Shown piece by piece: positions 8,623-16,773 of a stretch of DNA of 64,000 nucleotides; within the stretch, counting starts at the first letter, position 1; each line of letters starts with the position of its first letter. The position numbers and the translations under genes were made by a program. Origin of the DNA: Flexivirga endophytica. GTDB taxonomy: Bacteria > Actinomycetota > Actinomycetes > Actinomycetales > Dermatophilaceae. The DNA lies in the NCBI RefSeq assembly GCF_014640635.1, contig NZ_BMHI01000007.1, forward strand, positions 124,001 to 188,000. Reading direction: 5' to 3'. A model generated the notes under the pieces. The model did no database searches and was not told where the DNA came from. It worked only from the letters and a program-made list of their open reading frames with translations.

Positions 8623-9350
8623 ACGCCACGCCATACCTCGCCACGATCCGACACATCCGGACCGGACCGGTGCGACACGACTTCACCTACCGCATCTGCT
8701 CGTGGGTGATCTCGCTCAGCCAGTCCGACCCGAACCATGAAATCGCCTGGTGGCAGCGTCCGTTCGTGCGATTCCGGGCGGCCGATCACCTGGGCGACAC
8801 CGAATCGTGGCGCACCAACATCGAGACTTTCACTCGCTCGCGGGGCCTAGACACCTCCGCCTGCGACATCACCGTGCTGACCGGCGCAGCGTCGCTCGGC
8901 CATGCCTTCGACCCGCTGACCGTCTACTGGTGCACCTCACCGCACGGTGACGTCGTGGCGGTCATCGCCGAAGTGCGCAACACGTATGGCGAGCGACACG
9001 CCTACGTCGTTCATCCCGACGAGCGCGGCGTCGCACAGGTCGACAAGACGCTCTACGTGTCGCCCTTCAACGACATGAGCGGCCGTTACACGCTGACGGT
9101 GCCACCGCCCCGGGACGGCCGCTTCGACGTCCACGTCACGTTGCACCGGCCCGGACAGCCGCCCTTCGTCACGAGCTGGTCCGGGCATCGGCCATCCACC
9201 CGACGCGAACACCTAGCTCTGGCAACTCAACTGCCATTGGCCGCTCAGCTCACCACCGCCCGGATCCGCATCCAGGGCATCTACCTGTGGGCTCGCCGGC
9301 TGCCGCTGCAACCTCGACCCGCCCATCGACCCGACCACGCGAGGAGCTGA
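8619..9350 (+). CDS. DUF1365 family protein
   Basis: The protein is 243 residues, and its GTG start overlaps the upstream stop (GTGA). The family hallmarks are visible: an N-terminal region resembling RTGPVRHDFTYRI, the central GHAFDPLTVYWC segment, an EVRNTYGERHAY motif, and a DKTLYVSPFNDM motif. No catalytic role has been proved for DUF1365 as far as I know. It accompanies FAD oxidoreductases and cyclopropane-synthase-like methyltransferases across many bacteria, so it probably acts in the same acyl-chain modification. It lies one base before the next gene. Confidence 0.82.
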   Translation: MNATPYLATIRHIRTGPVRHDFTYRICSWVISLSQSDPNHEIAWWQRPFVRFRAADHLGDTESWRTNIETFTRSRGLDTSACDITVLTGAASLGHAFDPLTVYWCTSPHGDVVAVIAEVRNTYGERHAYVVHPDERGVAQVDKTLYVSPFNDMSGRYTLTVPPPRDGRFDVHVTLHRPGQPPFVTSWSGHRPSTRREHLALATQLPLAAQLTTARIRIQGIYLWARRLPLQPRPAHRPDHARS

Positions 9351-9351
9351 C

Positions 9352-10674
9352 ATGACCCTCTTCCGGACAGCACCCGGAGCCACCCGAGCACGGGCCTTTC
9401 CACTACTGAGCGCCCGCGCAACCGCACAGCGCACACACTCCACACCTGCCATCGACGCCGAACGCTGGCCAGACGTCGCACGCGTGCCGGAAGGGCTGCT
9501 CGCTGCGCTGGTGGCGAAGATCGGCGCCAGGATCTTTCGGCGGGCGGTCGCCCGGCTCCGGATCCGAGTGCTGATGCCCGACGGTGCGGTGTTCGGCGGT
9601 GATCGCCGCGCGGACGCACCAACGATCGTCGTGCACGACGCCGACGCGCTGATGCGCCGCATCGGCCACGACCGGCTGATCGGATTCGGTGAGTCCTATC
9701 TCGCCGGCGACTGGGACAGCAACGACCTGGCGTCCGTGATCGAGCAGTTCGCACGCGGCGTGGAGGGTCTGGTGCCCGCGCCGCTACGTGCGCTGCGATC
9801 GGTCGTCCTGCCGCCGCAACCGTCCGCCGAGCGCCCCGCGCGGGAGAACTCGCGCAGCAACGTCGAACGCCACTACGACCTGTCCAACGATCTCTTCGCA
9901 GGCTTCCTCGACGAGACCATGACCTACTCGGCCGCGCTGTTCGCCGAGGGCGATGACCTGGCGACGGCTCAACGCCGGAAGATGGACCGGCTGCTCGACC
10001 AGGCCGGCGTCACGGCGGGCACCGCGGTCCTCGAAATCGGTTCGGGCTGGGGTGGTTTGGCCCTACGGGCGGGTCGTCGCGGGGCAACCGTCGACAGTGT
10101 GACCCTCTCCGAGCAGCAACAGCGGTGGGCCAACGATCTGCTGCACCGCTCGGGCGTAGCGGACCGAGCGCAGGTCTCCCTGCGCGACTACCGGGACGTT
10201 CGCGGCAGCTACGACGCGGTGCTCTCGGTGGAGATGATCGAAGCGGTCGGACTGGACTTCCTCGAGACCTACTTCCGTCAGATCGCGGACGTCCTACGGC
10301 CCGGCGGGCGCGCTGCCGTTCAAGCCATCGTGATGCCACATCACCGGGCGCTGCGGACGCATCGCAACTACACCTGGATCCACAAGTACGTCTTCCCGGG
10401 CGGTGCGATCCCGTCGCTACAGCTGATCGAGGAGACGGCCGGTCGGTCCGGCCTGCGAGTCGTCGCCGATCTGGCGATGGGTGATTCGTACGCGCGGACA
10501 CTGGACCAGTGGGCAGTGCGATTCCACGAGAACCGCTCGCGACTCGGCGAATTCGGATTCGACGAGACCTTCCGGCGGATGTGGGAGTTCTATCTGCGCT
10601 ACTCCGAGGGCGGCTTCCGTGCCGGCTACCTCGACGTGCACCAGTTGACGTTCGTCCGCGAGAGTGCGGCATGA
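9352..10674 (+). CDS. Cyclopropane-fatty-acyl-phospholipid synthase family methyltransferase (first copy)
   Basis: The 440-residue protein has a variable N-terminal domain of about 170 residues and a C-terminal SAM-dependent methyltransferase domain with the glycine-rich loop VLEIGSGWGGLALRA. CFA synthases transfer a methylene group from SAM to the double bond of membrane phospholipid acyl chains; some relatives methylate without closing the ring. A strong GAGGAG site precedes the ATG. The gene sits one base after DUF1365 and overlaps the second synthase by four bases. The two copies are clearly diverged, so they probably act at different positions or on different steps. Confidence 0.87.
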   Translation: MTLFRTAPGATRARAFPLLSARATAQRTHSTPAIDAERWPDVARVPEGLLAALVAKIGARIFRRAVARLRIRVLMPDGAVFGGDRRADAPTIVVHDADALMRRIGHDRLIGFGESYLAGDWDSNDLASVIEQFARGVEGLVPAPLRALRSVVLPPQPSAERPARENSRSNVERHYDLSNDLFAGFLDETMTYSAALFAEGDDLATAQRRKMDRLLDQAGVTAGTAVLEIGSGWGGLALRAGRRGATVDSVTLSEQQQRWANDLLHRSGVADRAQVSLRDYRDVRGSYDAVLSVEMIEAVGLDFLETYFRQIADVLRPGGRAAVQAIVMPHHRALRTHRNYTWIHKYVFPGGAIPSLQLIEETAGRSGLRVVADLAMGDSYARTLDQWAVRFHENRSRLGEFGFDETFRRMWEFYLRYSEGGFRAGYLDVHQLTFVRESAA

Positions 10675-11990
10675 CCGCCGTGCGGGTGTCGGGCGTCGCC
10701 GACACCATCCAGGAAGCACTCCGGCCCATCCTGCGGGGCCGGCTGCCCGTCCGGCTGACCGCGTGGGACCGCAGCGTCGCCGGCGATCCGGACGCGCCGG
10801 AGGTTCGGCTCAACAGCCCGAACGCGTTGCGTCGATTGCTCTGGCATCCGGGCGAACTCGGTGCTGCGCAGGCGTACGTGGCCGGCGACATCGAGCTCGA
10901 CACACCGGTCACGCAGGTGCTGCAACACGTGCGCAGGGTCGGTGCGGAGCGCGACCTGGCCGGACGGACGCCACGTCCGCAGGACCTCGCGATCGCACTT
11001 CGTGGCCTTGCCGCGACTGGTGGCCTCGGCGCGCGCCCGCCCACCCCGGGAGCGCAGATCCAGGTGCGCGGCCGGTTGCACTCCCGTCGACGCGACAGCG
11101 ACGTCATACATCATCACTACGACGTGGACAGCGACTTCTACGCGCTCGTGCTCGACGACACGATGGCCTATTCGTGCGCGTACGTGACGCGGGGTGACCT
11201 CGCCGGGTGCGAGAGCGACGGCTACCGGCTCGAGGACGCTCAGCGTGACAAGCTCGATCTCGTCTGCCGCAAGATCGGCCTCGACCAGCGCTCGGGTATG
11301 CAGATGCTGGACGTCGGCTGCGGGTGGGGTGCACTGAGCCTGCACGCCGCCGAGCACTACGGCGCGATCGTGACGGGTGTGACGATCTCGAACGAGCAGA
11401 AATCGTTCGTCGACAAGCGGATTCGCGACCGTAGCCTGCAGGACCGCGTCACCGTCGAACTGCGTGACTATCGCGACGTCGCTGGCAGGTATGACGCCGT
11501 CGCCTCACTCGAAATGGGTGAACACGCCGGGGACAAGGGCTATCCCGACTTCGCCCGTGTGCTGCACGACGCGGCGAGCGACGACGCCCGTGTCCTGATC
11601 CAGCAGATGAGCCGACGCGGGCGCCACCCCGGTGGCGGGCCGTTCATCGAGGCGTTCATCGCTCCGGACATGACGATGCGGCCGGTCGGCAACACGATCG
11701 AACTGCTCGAGCAGGGAGGCCTCGAGGTGCGCGACGTGCACGCCTTGCGGGAGCACTACGCGTGGACGGTGCGTTCGTGGCAGCGGCGTTTCGAGCAGCA
11801 CCGAGCGGCCATCGCACAGCTCGTTCCGGCAGAGACCGTCCGGGTGTGGGAGCTCTATCTGGCTGGCGGCCTGCTCGCATTCGAGGAGGGCCGCATGGGT
11901 GTCGACCAGATCGTCGCCGTGCGACGCAGACGCGGTTCCAGCGGTCTACCGGCTCGTCGGCCGGCAAGTTGGAGCGACCCGCGTGGGTGA
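10671..11990 (+). CDS. Cyclopropane-fatty-acyl-phospholipid synthase family methyltransferase (second copy)
   Basis: This protein of 439 residues starts within the stop of the first copy (ATGA). The N-terminal domain includes VRLNSPNALRRLLWHPGELG, and the C-terminal SAM-binding loop is MLDVGCGWGALSLHA. The HHHYDVDSDFYALVLDDTMAYS segment ahead of the SAM site is characteristic of the family and resembles mycobacterial UfaA1, the member encoded in the sigK cluster. The acidic and histidine residues expected near the bicarbonate site are present, but I cannot place them exactly. Its stop overlaps the likely GTG start of the DUF1295 gene. Confidence 0.87.
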   Translation: MTAVRVSGVADTIQEALRPILRGRLPVRLTAWDRSVAGDPDAPEVRLNSPNALRRLLWHPGELGAAQAYVAGDIELDTPVTQVLQHVRRVGAERDLAGRTPRPQDLAIALRGLAATGGLGARPPTPGAQIQVRGRLHSRRRDSDVIHHHYDVDSDFYALVLDDTMAYSCAYVTRGDLAGCESDGYRLEDAQRDKLDLVCRKIGLDQRSGMQMLDVGCGWGALSLHAAEHYGAIVTGVTISNEQKSFVDKRIRDRSLQDRVTVELRDYRDVAGRYDAVASLEMGEHAGDKGYPDFARVLHDAASDDARVLIQQMSRRGRHPGGGPFIEAFIAPDMTMRPVGNTIELLEQGGLEVRDVHALREHYAWTVRSWQRRFEQHRAAIAQLVPAETVRVWELYLAGGLLAFEEGRMGVDQIVAVRRRRGSSGLPARRPASWSDPRG

Positions 11991-12762
11991 CTTCGCGTGG
12001 ATGGCCCTCTCCAGCGCGATCCTGCTGGCGTTGCTACAGATCGCAGCTGCGGCCTGGTCACGCGCAGTCGGCCGCTGGGCGGTCGCCGACATCGTCTGGG
12101 GACCAGGCTTCGCCGCGTTGGCGATCCTCGGCCTGCTGACCGGTCACGGTGGCGTCGGGCGCCGACTCGTGGTCGCCGCACTGCTGACGGTGTGGGGTCT
12201 TCGCCTCGGAGCACACGTCTGGCTGCGGTCACGCGGTCACTCCGATGACGACCCACGCTACGCGCATATGGCGCAAGGGCGCTCCGCCCCATCAATGATG
12301 CTGCGGGTCTTCGGACTCCAAGGCGCCATCCAGTGGATCGTGTCGCTGCCGGTGCAGGCCATCGCCGTTTCCCCAGACCCTGACGGATTCCTCTGGTGCC
12401 TGGCGGGTTTCGGCATACTCCTCGCAGCCTCGGGAATCCTGACCGAGGCTGTCGCGGACCGGCAGTTGCAGCGGTACAAGGCACAGGATGCACGGCCGCC
12501 GATCTTGGACACCGGCCTGTGGGCGTGGTCCCGGCATCCGAACTACTTCGGCGACGCCTGCGTATGGGTCGGCGTCTACCTCATCGCCGCTTCGGCCTGG
12601 CCGGGGCCCGTGACGTTCGCATCACCAGTGGTGATGGTCGCCCTGCTCGTCTGGGGCAGCGGTGTGCGCCTCGCCGAGCGCGCGATGGCCGACCGTCCCG
12701 GATATGCCGAATATCGTTCCCGGACAAGCATCTTCGTGCCGTGGCCACCGCGCGCCGGCTGA
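11983..12762 (+). CDS. DUF1295 family membrane protein (steroid-5-alpha-reductase-like)
   Basis: This 259-residue integral membrane protein has about six hydrophobic segments. The C-terminus carries the signature of the DUF1295/steroid reductase group: GLWAWSRHPNYFGD followed by RPGYAEYRSRTS. Members of this fold use NAD(P)H to reduce lipid double bonds or act as isoprenylcysteine-type methyltransferases; which applies here is unknown. It closes the SigK-linked lipid operon. The GTG at 11983 is preceded by GGAG with eight bases between and overlaps the upstream stop. The ATG at 12001 is the alternative. Confidence 0.82.
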   Translation: MGDFAWMALSSAILLALLQIAAAAWSRAVGRWAVADIVWGPGFAALAILGLLTGHGGVGRRLVVAALLTVWGLRLGAHVWLRSRGHSDDDPRYAHMAQGRSAPSMMLRVFGLQGAIQWIVSLPVQAIAVSPDPDGFLWCLAGFGILLAASGILTEAVADRQLQRYKAQDARPPILDTGLWAWSRHPNYFGDACVWVGVYLIAASAWPGPVTFASPVVMVALLVWGSGVRLAERAMADRPGYAEYRSRTSIFVPWPPRAG

Positions 12763-12769
12763 GCGCTGG

Positions 12770-13648
12770 TCACTCGGCGGCGAGCGGGCCTTCCAACTCG
12801 GCGATCTCGGTGTCGGACAGCACGATGCGACCGGAGGCGACGTTCTCGTCCAGGTGCGCGACGGACGACGTGCCCGGGATGAGCAGCACCACGTCGGACT
12901 GACGCAACAGCCAGGCGAGGCCGATTTGGGACGGGGTCGCGCCGAGCTTGTCGGCCAGCGACCGCACCCGCGGGTCCTCCGTCACCTTGGGCATGTCCGG
13001 GAACGCCGATCCCAGGGGGAAGAACGGCACGTAGGCCACGTCTCGCTCGGCGCACAGTCGCAGTGTCGCCTCGTCGTCGCGGTGCAGCAGGTTGTAGGCG
13101 TTCTGGACGCACACCGCACCGGCGTCGATCGCCGTACGGGCCTCTGCCTGCGGCACATTGCTCACGCCGAACGCCTCGAGCAGCCCCTCCGCCACGATGT
13201 CCTGCATCGCAGCGAGCTGGTCCTCCAGCGGGTAGTGGTTCTCGGCGCCGATCTCCTCCTCCGGCATGACCCGCAGGTTGACAACCGGCAGCCGGTCGAC
13301 GCCCAGGGTGCGCAGGTTCTCGATCACCTGCTGCTTGAGCTCGTCCGGACGCTGCGCGGGCAGCCAGCCACCCGACTCGTCCCGGCGCGCACCGATCTTG
13401 GAGACCAGCACGAGGTCGTCGTCATACGGGTGGAGCGCCTCGCGAATCAGCTCATTGGACACGTCGGGTCCGTAGAACTGCGCGGTGTCGATGTGGTTAA
13501 CGCCCAGCTCGACGGCGCGCCGCAGCACGGCGATCGCCTCGTCGTGGTCCCGCGGCGGGCCCATCACGCCGGGCCCGGGAAGCTGCATCGCACCGAACCC
13601 GATGCGGCGGATGTCGTGCCCGGTAAGGGAGAAGGTCTCGGTCGTCAT
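12770..13648 (-). CDS. Aldo/keto reductase
   Basis: The 292-residue protein folds as a TIM barrel and should reduce aldehydes or ketones with NADPH. Visible family motifs are RIGFGAMQLPGPG near the N-terminus, HIDTAQFYGPDVSNE (catalytic Asp and Tyr), VLVSKIG (catalytic Lys), and a C-terminal cofactor region LLIPGTSSVAHLDEN. The usual catalytic histidine position reads VVNLRVMP, a substitution typical of a large actinobacterial subgroup. It is convergent with the DUF1295 gene, only seven bases apart, and diverges from the ribokinase. The substrate is unknown. Confidence 0.88.
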   Translation of the reverse strand: MTTETFSLTGHDIRRIGFGAMQLPGPGVMGPPRDHDEAIAVLRRAVELGVNHIDTAQFYGPDVSNELIREALHPYDDDLVLVSKIGARRDESGGWLPAQRPDELKQQVIENLRTLGVDRLPVVNLRVMPEEEIGAENHYPLEDQLAAMQDIVAEGLLEAFGVSNVPQAEARTAIDAGAVCVQNAYNLLHRDDEATLRLCAERDVAYVPFFPLGSAFPDMPKVTEDPRVRSLADKLGATPSQIGLAWLLRQSDVVLLIPGTSSVAHLDENVASGRIVLSDTEIAELEGPLAAE

Positions 13649-13745
13649 ATGTCCACCTCAGCACATTCGGACGGGACACACACGCGCACGTCCCGGATCA
13701 ATAGCCTGGAGCCTCGCAACCCATCACCGCAGGAGCTGGCACGCC

Positions 13746-14672
13746 ATGACCGCACGCGTCGTCGTCGTCGGATCGATCAACGTCGATCACACGATCGCAC
13801 TCGAGCGTTTCCCACGCCCCGGAGAGACGCTCCTGGCTTCTTCACTCAGCCACTCCGTCGGTGGCAAGGGCGCGAATCAAGCTGTGGCTGCGGCGAAGTC
13901 GGGCGCGACCGTCGCAATGGTCGGCGTGCTCGGAGACGACCCGGAGGGCGACACCGCTCTGCACGCGCTCCAGCAGGCAGGTGTCGACGGTCGGTCGGTC
14001 CGGCGGGCGAGCGGTGTGCCGACCGGAAGTGCGTGGATCTCCGTCGCGTCCGGCGACAACACGATCCTGGTCGTCTCCGGCGCGAACCACCAATGGACCG
14101 GGATCGAACCGTCTCTGCAGCAGGACGACATCGTCCTCGCTCAGCTCGAGATCCCGCTGCCGGTCGTCGAAGCGGTGGCCGCGGCGGCCGGCATGTTCGT
14201 GCTGAACGCGGCACCCTCGCAGCACCTCTCCGATGAACTCCTCGGCCACTGTGACGTCCTCATCGTCAATGAGCACGAACTCGCCGAAGTCTCCGGCCTC
14301 GGTGCTTCCGACACTGCGGATCCGGCAGCTGTGGTAGCCGCATCACACGCGCTCGTGAAACGTGGCGTGACCGCGGTGGCGACGACTCTCGGCGAGCAGG
14401 GTGCGATCCTTTGCACCGCAGACGAGACGTTCCAGGTCCGGGCTCCGGTCGTCGAGGTGGTCGACTCGACCGGCGCAGGTGACGCGTTCTGCGGTGTCTT
14501 CGCCGCACAGCTGGCTGCCGGGGCGTCCATATCGGAGGCGTTGCGCTTCGCGGTGACCGCCGGCTCGGTGTCGGTGCAGAGCGCCACCGCGCAGGGTTCG
14601 TATGCCGATCTCGCGATGTTGCCTTCTCTGGTTCACCGAACCCCGCAGGTGTCAACGCTTTTCGAGCAGTGA
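13746..14672 (+). CDS. rbsK: PfkB-family carbohydrate kinase, ribokinase-like
   Basis: The 308-residue sugar kinase has both PfkB signatures: the N-terminal GGKGANQAVAAAKSG and the C-terminal DSTGAGDAFCG with the catalytic aspartate. VVVVGSINVDHTIALERFPRPGET is close to classical ribokinases, so phosphorylation of D-ribose to ribose 5-phosphate is the most likely reaction, though other nucleoside or pentose substrates cannot be excluded. No ribose transporter or LacI regulator lies next to it. The ATG at 13746 has AGGAG upstream. It stands alone, with about 100 bases on the 5' side shared with the divergent reductase. Confidence 0.83.
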   Translation: MTARVVVVGSINVDHTIALERFPRPGETLLASSLSHSVGGKGANQAVAAAKSGATVAMVGVLGDDPEGDTALHALQQAGVDGRSVRRASGVPTGSAWISVASGDNTILVVSGANHQWTGIEPSLQQDDIVLAQLEIPLPVVEAVAAAAGMFVLNAAPSQHLSDELLGHCDVLIVNEHELAEVSGLGASDTADPAAVVAASHALVKRGVTAVATTLGEQGAILCTADETFQVRAPVVEVVDSTGAGDAFCGVFAAQLAAGASISEALRFAVTAGSVSVQSATAQGSYADLAMLPSLVHRTPQVSTLFEQ

Positions 14673-14752
14673 GCGGACCGTACGGCCCGCCTTCGCAGGG
14701 ACAGTTTGCGCTCGTCATACAGTGAAAGCCCCGACCGCATGAAGGAGACCGG

Positions 14753-15205
14753 ATGTCCTGCGTGAGCTTCCTCAGCGCCGCCCAGCGCGCAGCGCTACGC
14801 GAGTCGGACGACGAGCGACGTTCCCCCGAGGAGGTCCGCGCCGCACATCCGAGTCCACCTGCGACCGAGGGCAAGCTGCGCCGGATCCGCCTGCTCGCCA
14901 AGAGCACCGACCCGAGCATCCGGCAGAGCGCAGCGCTCAACCAGCAGTGCCCGACGGACGTGCTCGAGCTACTCGCGCGGGACACCGACCCGAGCGTCCG
15001 GCAATGCGTGGCTCGCCAGCCGAGCACACCGGAGCCACTCCTGCGTCAGCTCGCGCACGACACCACCGCGGACGTCCGGGGATGGGTCGCTGCCAATCCA
15101 CGCGTGCCGGAGTCCTTGTTGACCGAGCTCGAGACCGATCCGGACGCGACGGTCCGCGGCGTCGTGGAGTGGGCCCGCAACTGGGCAGGTTCCACGACCA
15201 GCTGA
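14753..15205 (+). CDS. Small LRV/HEAT-like repeat protein
   Basis: This 150-residue soluble protein contains three or four copies of a roughly 24-residue helical unit of the form 'L A x D T D P S V R x x V A x x P'. Clear examples are at about residues 50-70 (STDPSIRQSAALN), 75-95 (DTDPSVRQCVARQP), 100-118 (DTTADVRGWVAANP) and 123-140 (DPDATVRGVVEWA). Such leucine-rich-variant or HEAT-like stacks form protein-binding scaffolds, and no enzymatic residues are evident. The first 40 residues are charged. It has no operon partner that hints at a role, so the function is unknown. Confidence 0.7.
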   Translation: MSCVSFLSAAQRAALRESDDERRSPEEVRAAHPSPPATEGKLRRIRLLAKSTDPSIRQSAALNQQCPTDVLELLARDTDPSVRQCVARQPSTPEPLLRQLAHDTTADVRGWVAANPRVPESLLTELETDPDATVRGVVEWARNWAGSTTS

Positions 15206-15257
15206 CCGTCGGAAGTCCGCCTGCCGGCATTACCTCCGGGTCGGTGCCGACCGTTTT

Positions 15258-15276
15258 TCACAACCATCTATTGTGA
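15258..15276. promoter_or_regulatory. Inverted-repeat operator before the hemerythrin operon
   Basis: TCACAA and TTGTGA are separated by seven bases and lie 5-24 bases before the ATG at 15282. A repressor bound here would cover the translation start and likely the transcription start. The arms are the reverse arrangement of a CRP/FNR site, so an unrelated regulator is more likely. Confidence 0.45.
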
Positions 15277-15281
15277 CAAAC

Positions 15282-15752
15282 ATGTCTCACCTCGGCCACC
15301 ACCTGCTGGTGACAGTCCTTGTCCTCAGCACGAGCGTCTGGCTCGGCGGCTATGTCGCGATCGGCATCGTCGCGCGCAGCGCCACGGCCACGATGGATCC
15401 CGCACAGCGGGTCGCGTTCTTCCGCTCCCTGGGGCGCGCCTATCTCCGGGTCGGCACCCCGGCGCTCGTCATCGGCCTGGTGAGCGGTGCCCTCCTCGCG
15501 CGCGATCATCCCTGGGACGCGACGCTGATCAGCGCCGCGATCGCCGCGCTGCTGCTGGTCGTGCTGCTGGCGGCGGGCGTCCAGCAGGCACGCCGGATGA
15601 CCCGGTTGCGCCACAGCGCCCTGAAATCCGGCGACGACCCGGCGAGCGTCCCGGCCATCCGACGCGGGCGGCGCTCGGCCGCCATCCTGCGAGCCGCACT
15701 GGGCGTGCTCAGCCTGATCCTGGTCGTGCTGGGCTGCTTCATGGCCGGCTGA
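15282..15752 (+). CDS. Four-helix integral membrane protein (CopD/DUF2269-like)
   Basis: This protein of about 156 residues has four predicted membrane helices: HHLLVTVLVLSTSVWLGGYV, a segment beginning GTPALVIGLVSGALL, one at SAAIAALLLVVLLAAGV, and a final LGVLSLILVVLGCFMAG. An N-terminal histidine pair and a helix-2 arginine recall heme- or copper-linked small membrane proteins such as the CopD and DUF2269 groups, but the match is weak. It lies 22 bases before a hemerythrin gene, suggesting a joint role with oxygen, nitric oxide or iron. A GTG at 15273 is an alternative start but lies inside the palindrome. Confidence 0.6.
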   Translation: MSHLGHHLLVTVLVLSTSVWLGGYVAIGIVARSATATMDPAQRVAFFRSLGRAYLRVGTPALVIGLVSGALLARDHPWDATLISAAIAALLLVVLLAAGVQQARRMTRLRHSALKSGDDPASVPAIRRGRRSAAILRAALGVLSLILVVLGCFMAG

Positions 15753-15774
15753 CCACCCACACGAGGAGACTCCC

Positions 15775-16266
15775 ATGACAGACCCCGCGACCTCGATGGG
15801 CGAGTTGGCCACCGCCCTGACCCGCGAGCACCACGAAATCGATTCCGGCATCGAGGAATTCGTCGCCTGCGCGGAGAGCGGCGAAGTCCGTGCGGAGCCG
15901 TTGCTGCGCACGATGACCGCGCTCCGGCGGCACATCTACCTCGAGGAGACCATCCTGTTCCCCCCGCTGCGGGCGGCCGGACTCATGATGCCTGTCATGG
16001 TCATGCTGCGCGAGCACGGTGCGCTGTGGGACGCGATGGACACGCTCGAAACCGATCTGACCGGGACGGCGGACCCGTCCGCGCTGCTGGAGCAGTGTCG
16101 TCAGTTGCTCGCGATGCTCGACCAGCACAACACCAAGGAGGAGCCGGTCATCTACCCGCGGGCCGACCTCGATCTGGACGAGGCGGTCCATGACGACCTC
16201 GCCGATTTCCTGTATGCCGGCCGTATGCCGGAAGGCTGGACCTGCCAGAACGCGAGCGCTACCTAG
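15775..16266 (+). CDS. Hemerythrin-like domain protein
   Basis: The protein is 163 residues and forms a four-helix bundle. The di-iron ligands of hemerythrins can be placed: His19 or His20 in TREHHEID, His53 and Glu57 in RRHIYLEETILFP, His81 in REHGALW, and His118 with Glu122 in QHNTKEEPVIYP. Such proteins bind oxygen or nitric oxide, or help with iron storage and repair of iron-sulfur centres. Its only partner is the upstream membrane protein, and both appear governed by the palindrome at 15258. GAGGAG precedes the ATG. Confidence 0.9.
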   Translation: MTDPATSMGELATALTREHHEIDSGIEEFVACAESGEVRAEPLLRTMTALRRHIYLEETILFPPLRAAGLMMPVMVMLREHGALWDAMDTLETDLTGTADPSALLEQCRQLLAMLDQHNTKEEPVIYPRADLDLDEAVHDDLADFLYAGRMPEGWTCQNASAT

Positions 16267-16276
16267 ACTCGGGAGT

Positions 16277-16771
16277 ATGTCGATCCCCGAGTACATCGCC
16301 GGCCTGCGCGAGAAGATCGGCACCGACCTGATCTGGATGCCGGGCGCCTCGGCATACATCCTGCGCGACGGCGCCGAAGGTCCGCAGGTCCTCCTGGTGC
16401 GGCGGTCGGACAACGGCCGGTGGACCCCGGTCACCGGCATCTGCGATCCGGGTGAGGAGCCGGACACCACGGCCCAGCGCGAGGCCCTCGAGGAGGCGAT
16501 GGTCGAGATCACCGTCGAGCGGTTGTTGGCCGTGACCGCACTGCGCCCCATCGCCTACGACAACGGCGACCGTTGCCAGTACCTCGATCACGCCTTCCGG
16601 TGTCGATGGGTCTCCGGAGAGGCTCGGGTCGGCGACGAGGAATCGAGCGATGTGCGATGGTTCGGCGTCGACGACCTGCCGCCGCTGCTCCCCCGCTTCG
16701 AGAAGCAACTGGCGATGGCACTCGCCGACGACGCACCCGTGCTCTTCGGTGCCGCCGCACGAGAGCGCTGA
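16277..16771 (+). CDS. NUDIX hydrolase
   Basis: The 164-residue protein carries a Nudix box running from Gly in GICDPGEEPDTTAQ to REALEEAMVEI. The box keeps the metal-binding REXXEE core, but the normal glycine after EE-X is replaced by methionine. It should hydrolyse a nucleoside diphosphate linked to another moiety. The substrate cannot be inferred, although the N-terminal region (SIPEYIAGLREKIG) is shared with many actinobacterial Nudix proteins. A GGGAG motif immediately precedes the ATG at 16277. It is convergent with the acetyltransferase. Confidence 0.88.
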   Translation: MSIPEYIAGLREKIGTDLIWMPGASAYILRDGAEGPQVLLVRRSDNGRWTPVTGICDPGEEPDTTAQREALEEAMVEITVERLLAVTALRPIAYDNGDRCQYLDHAFRCRWVSGEARVGDEESSDVRWFGVDDLPPLLPRFEKQLAMALADDAPVLFGAAARER

Positions 16772-16773
16772 TC

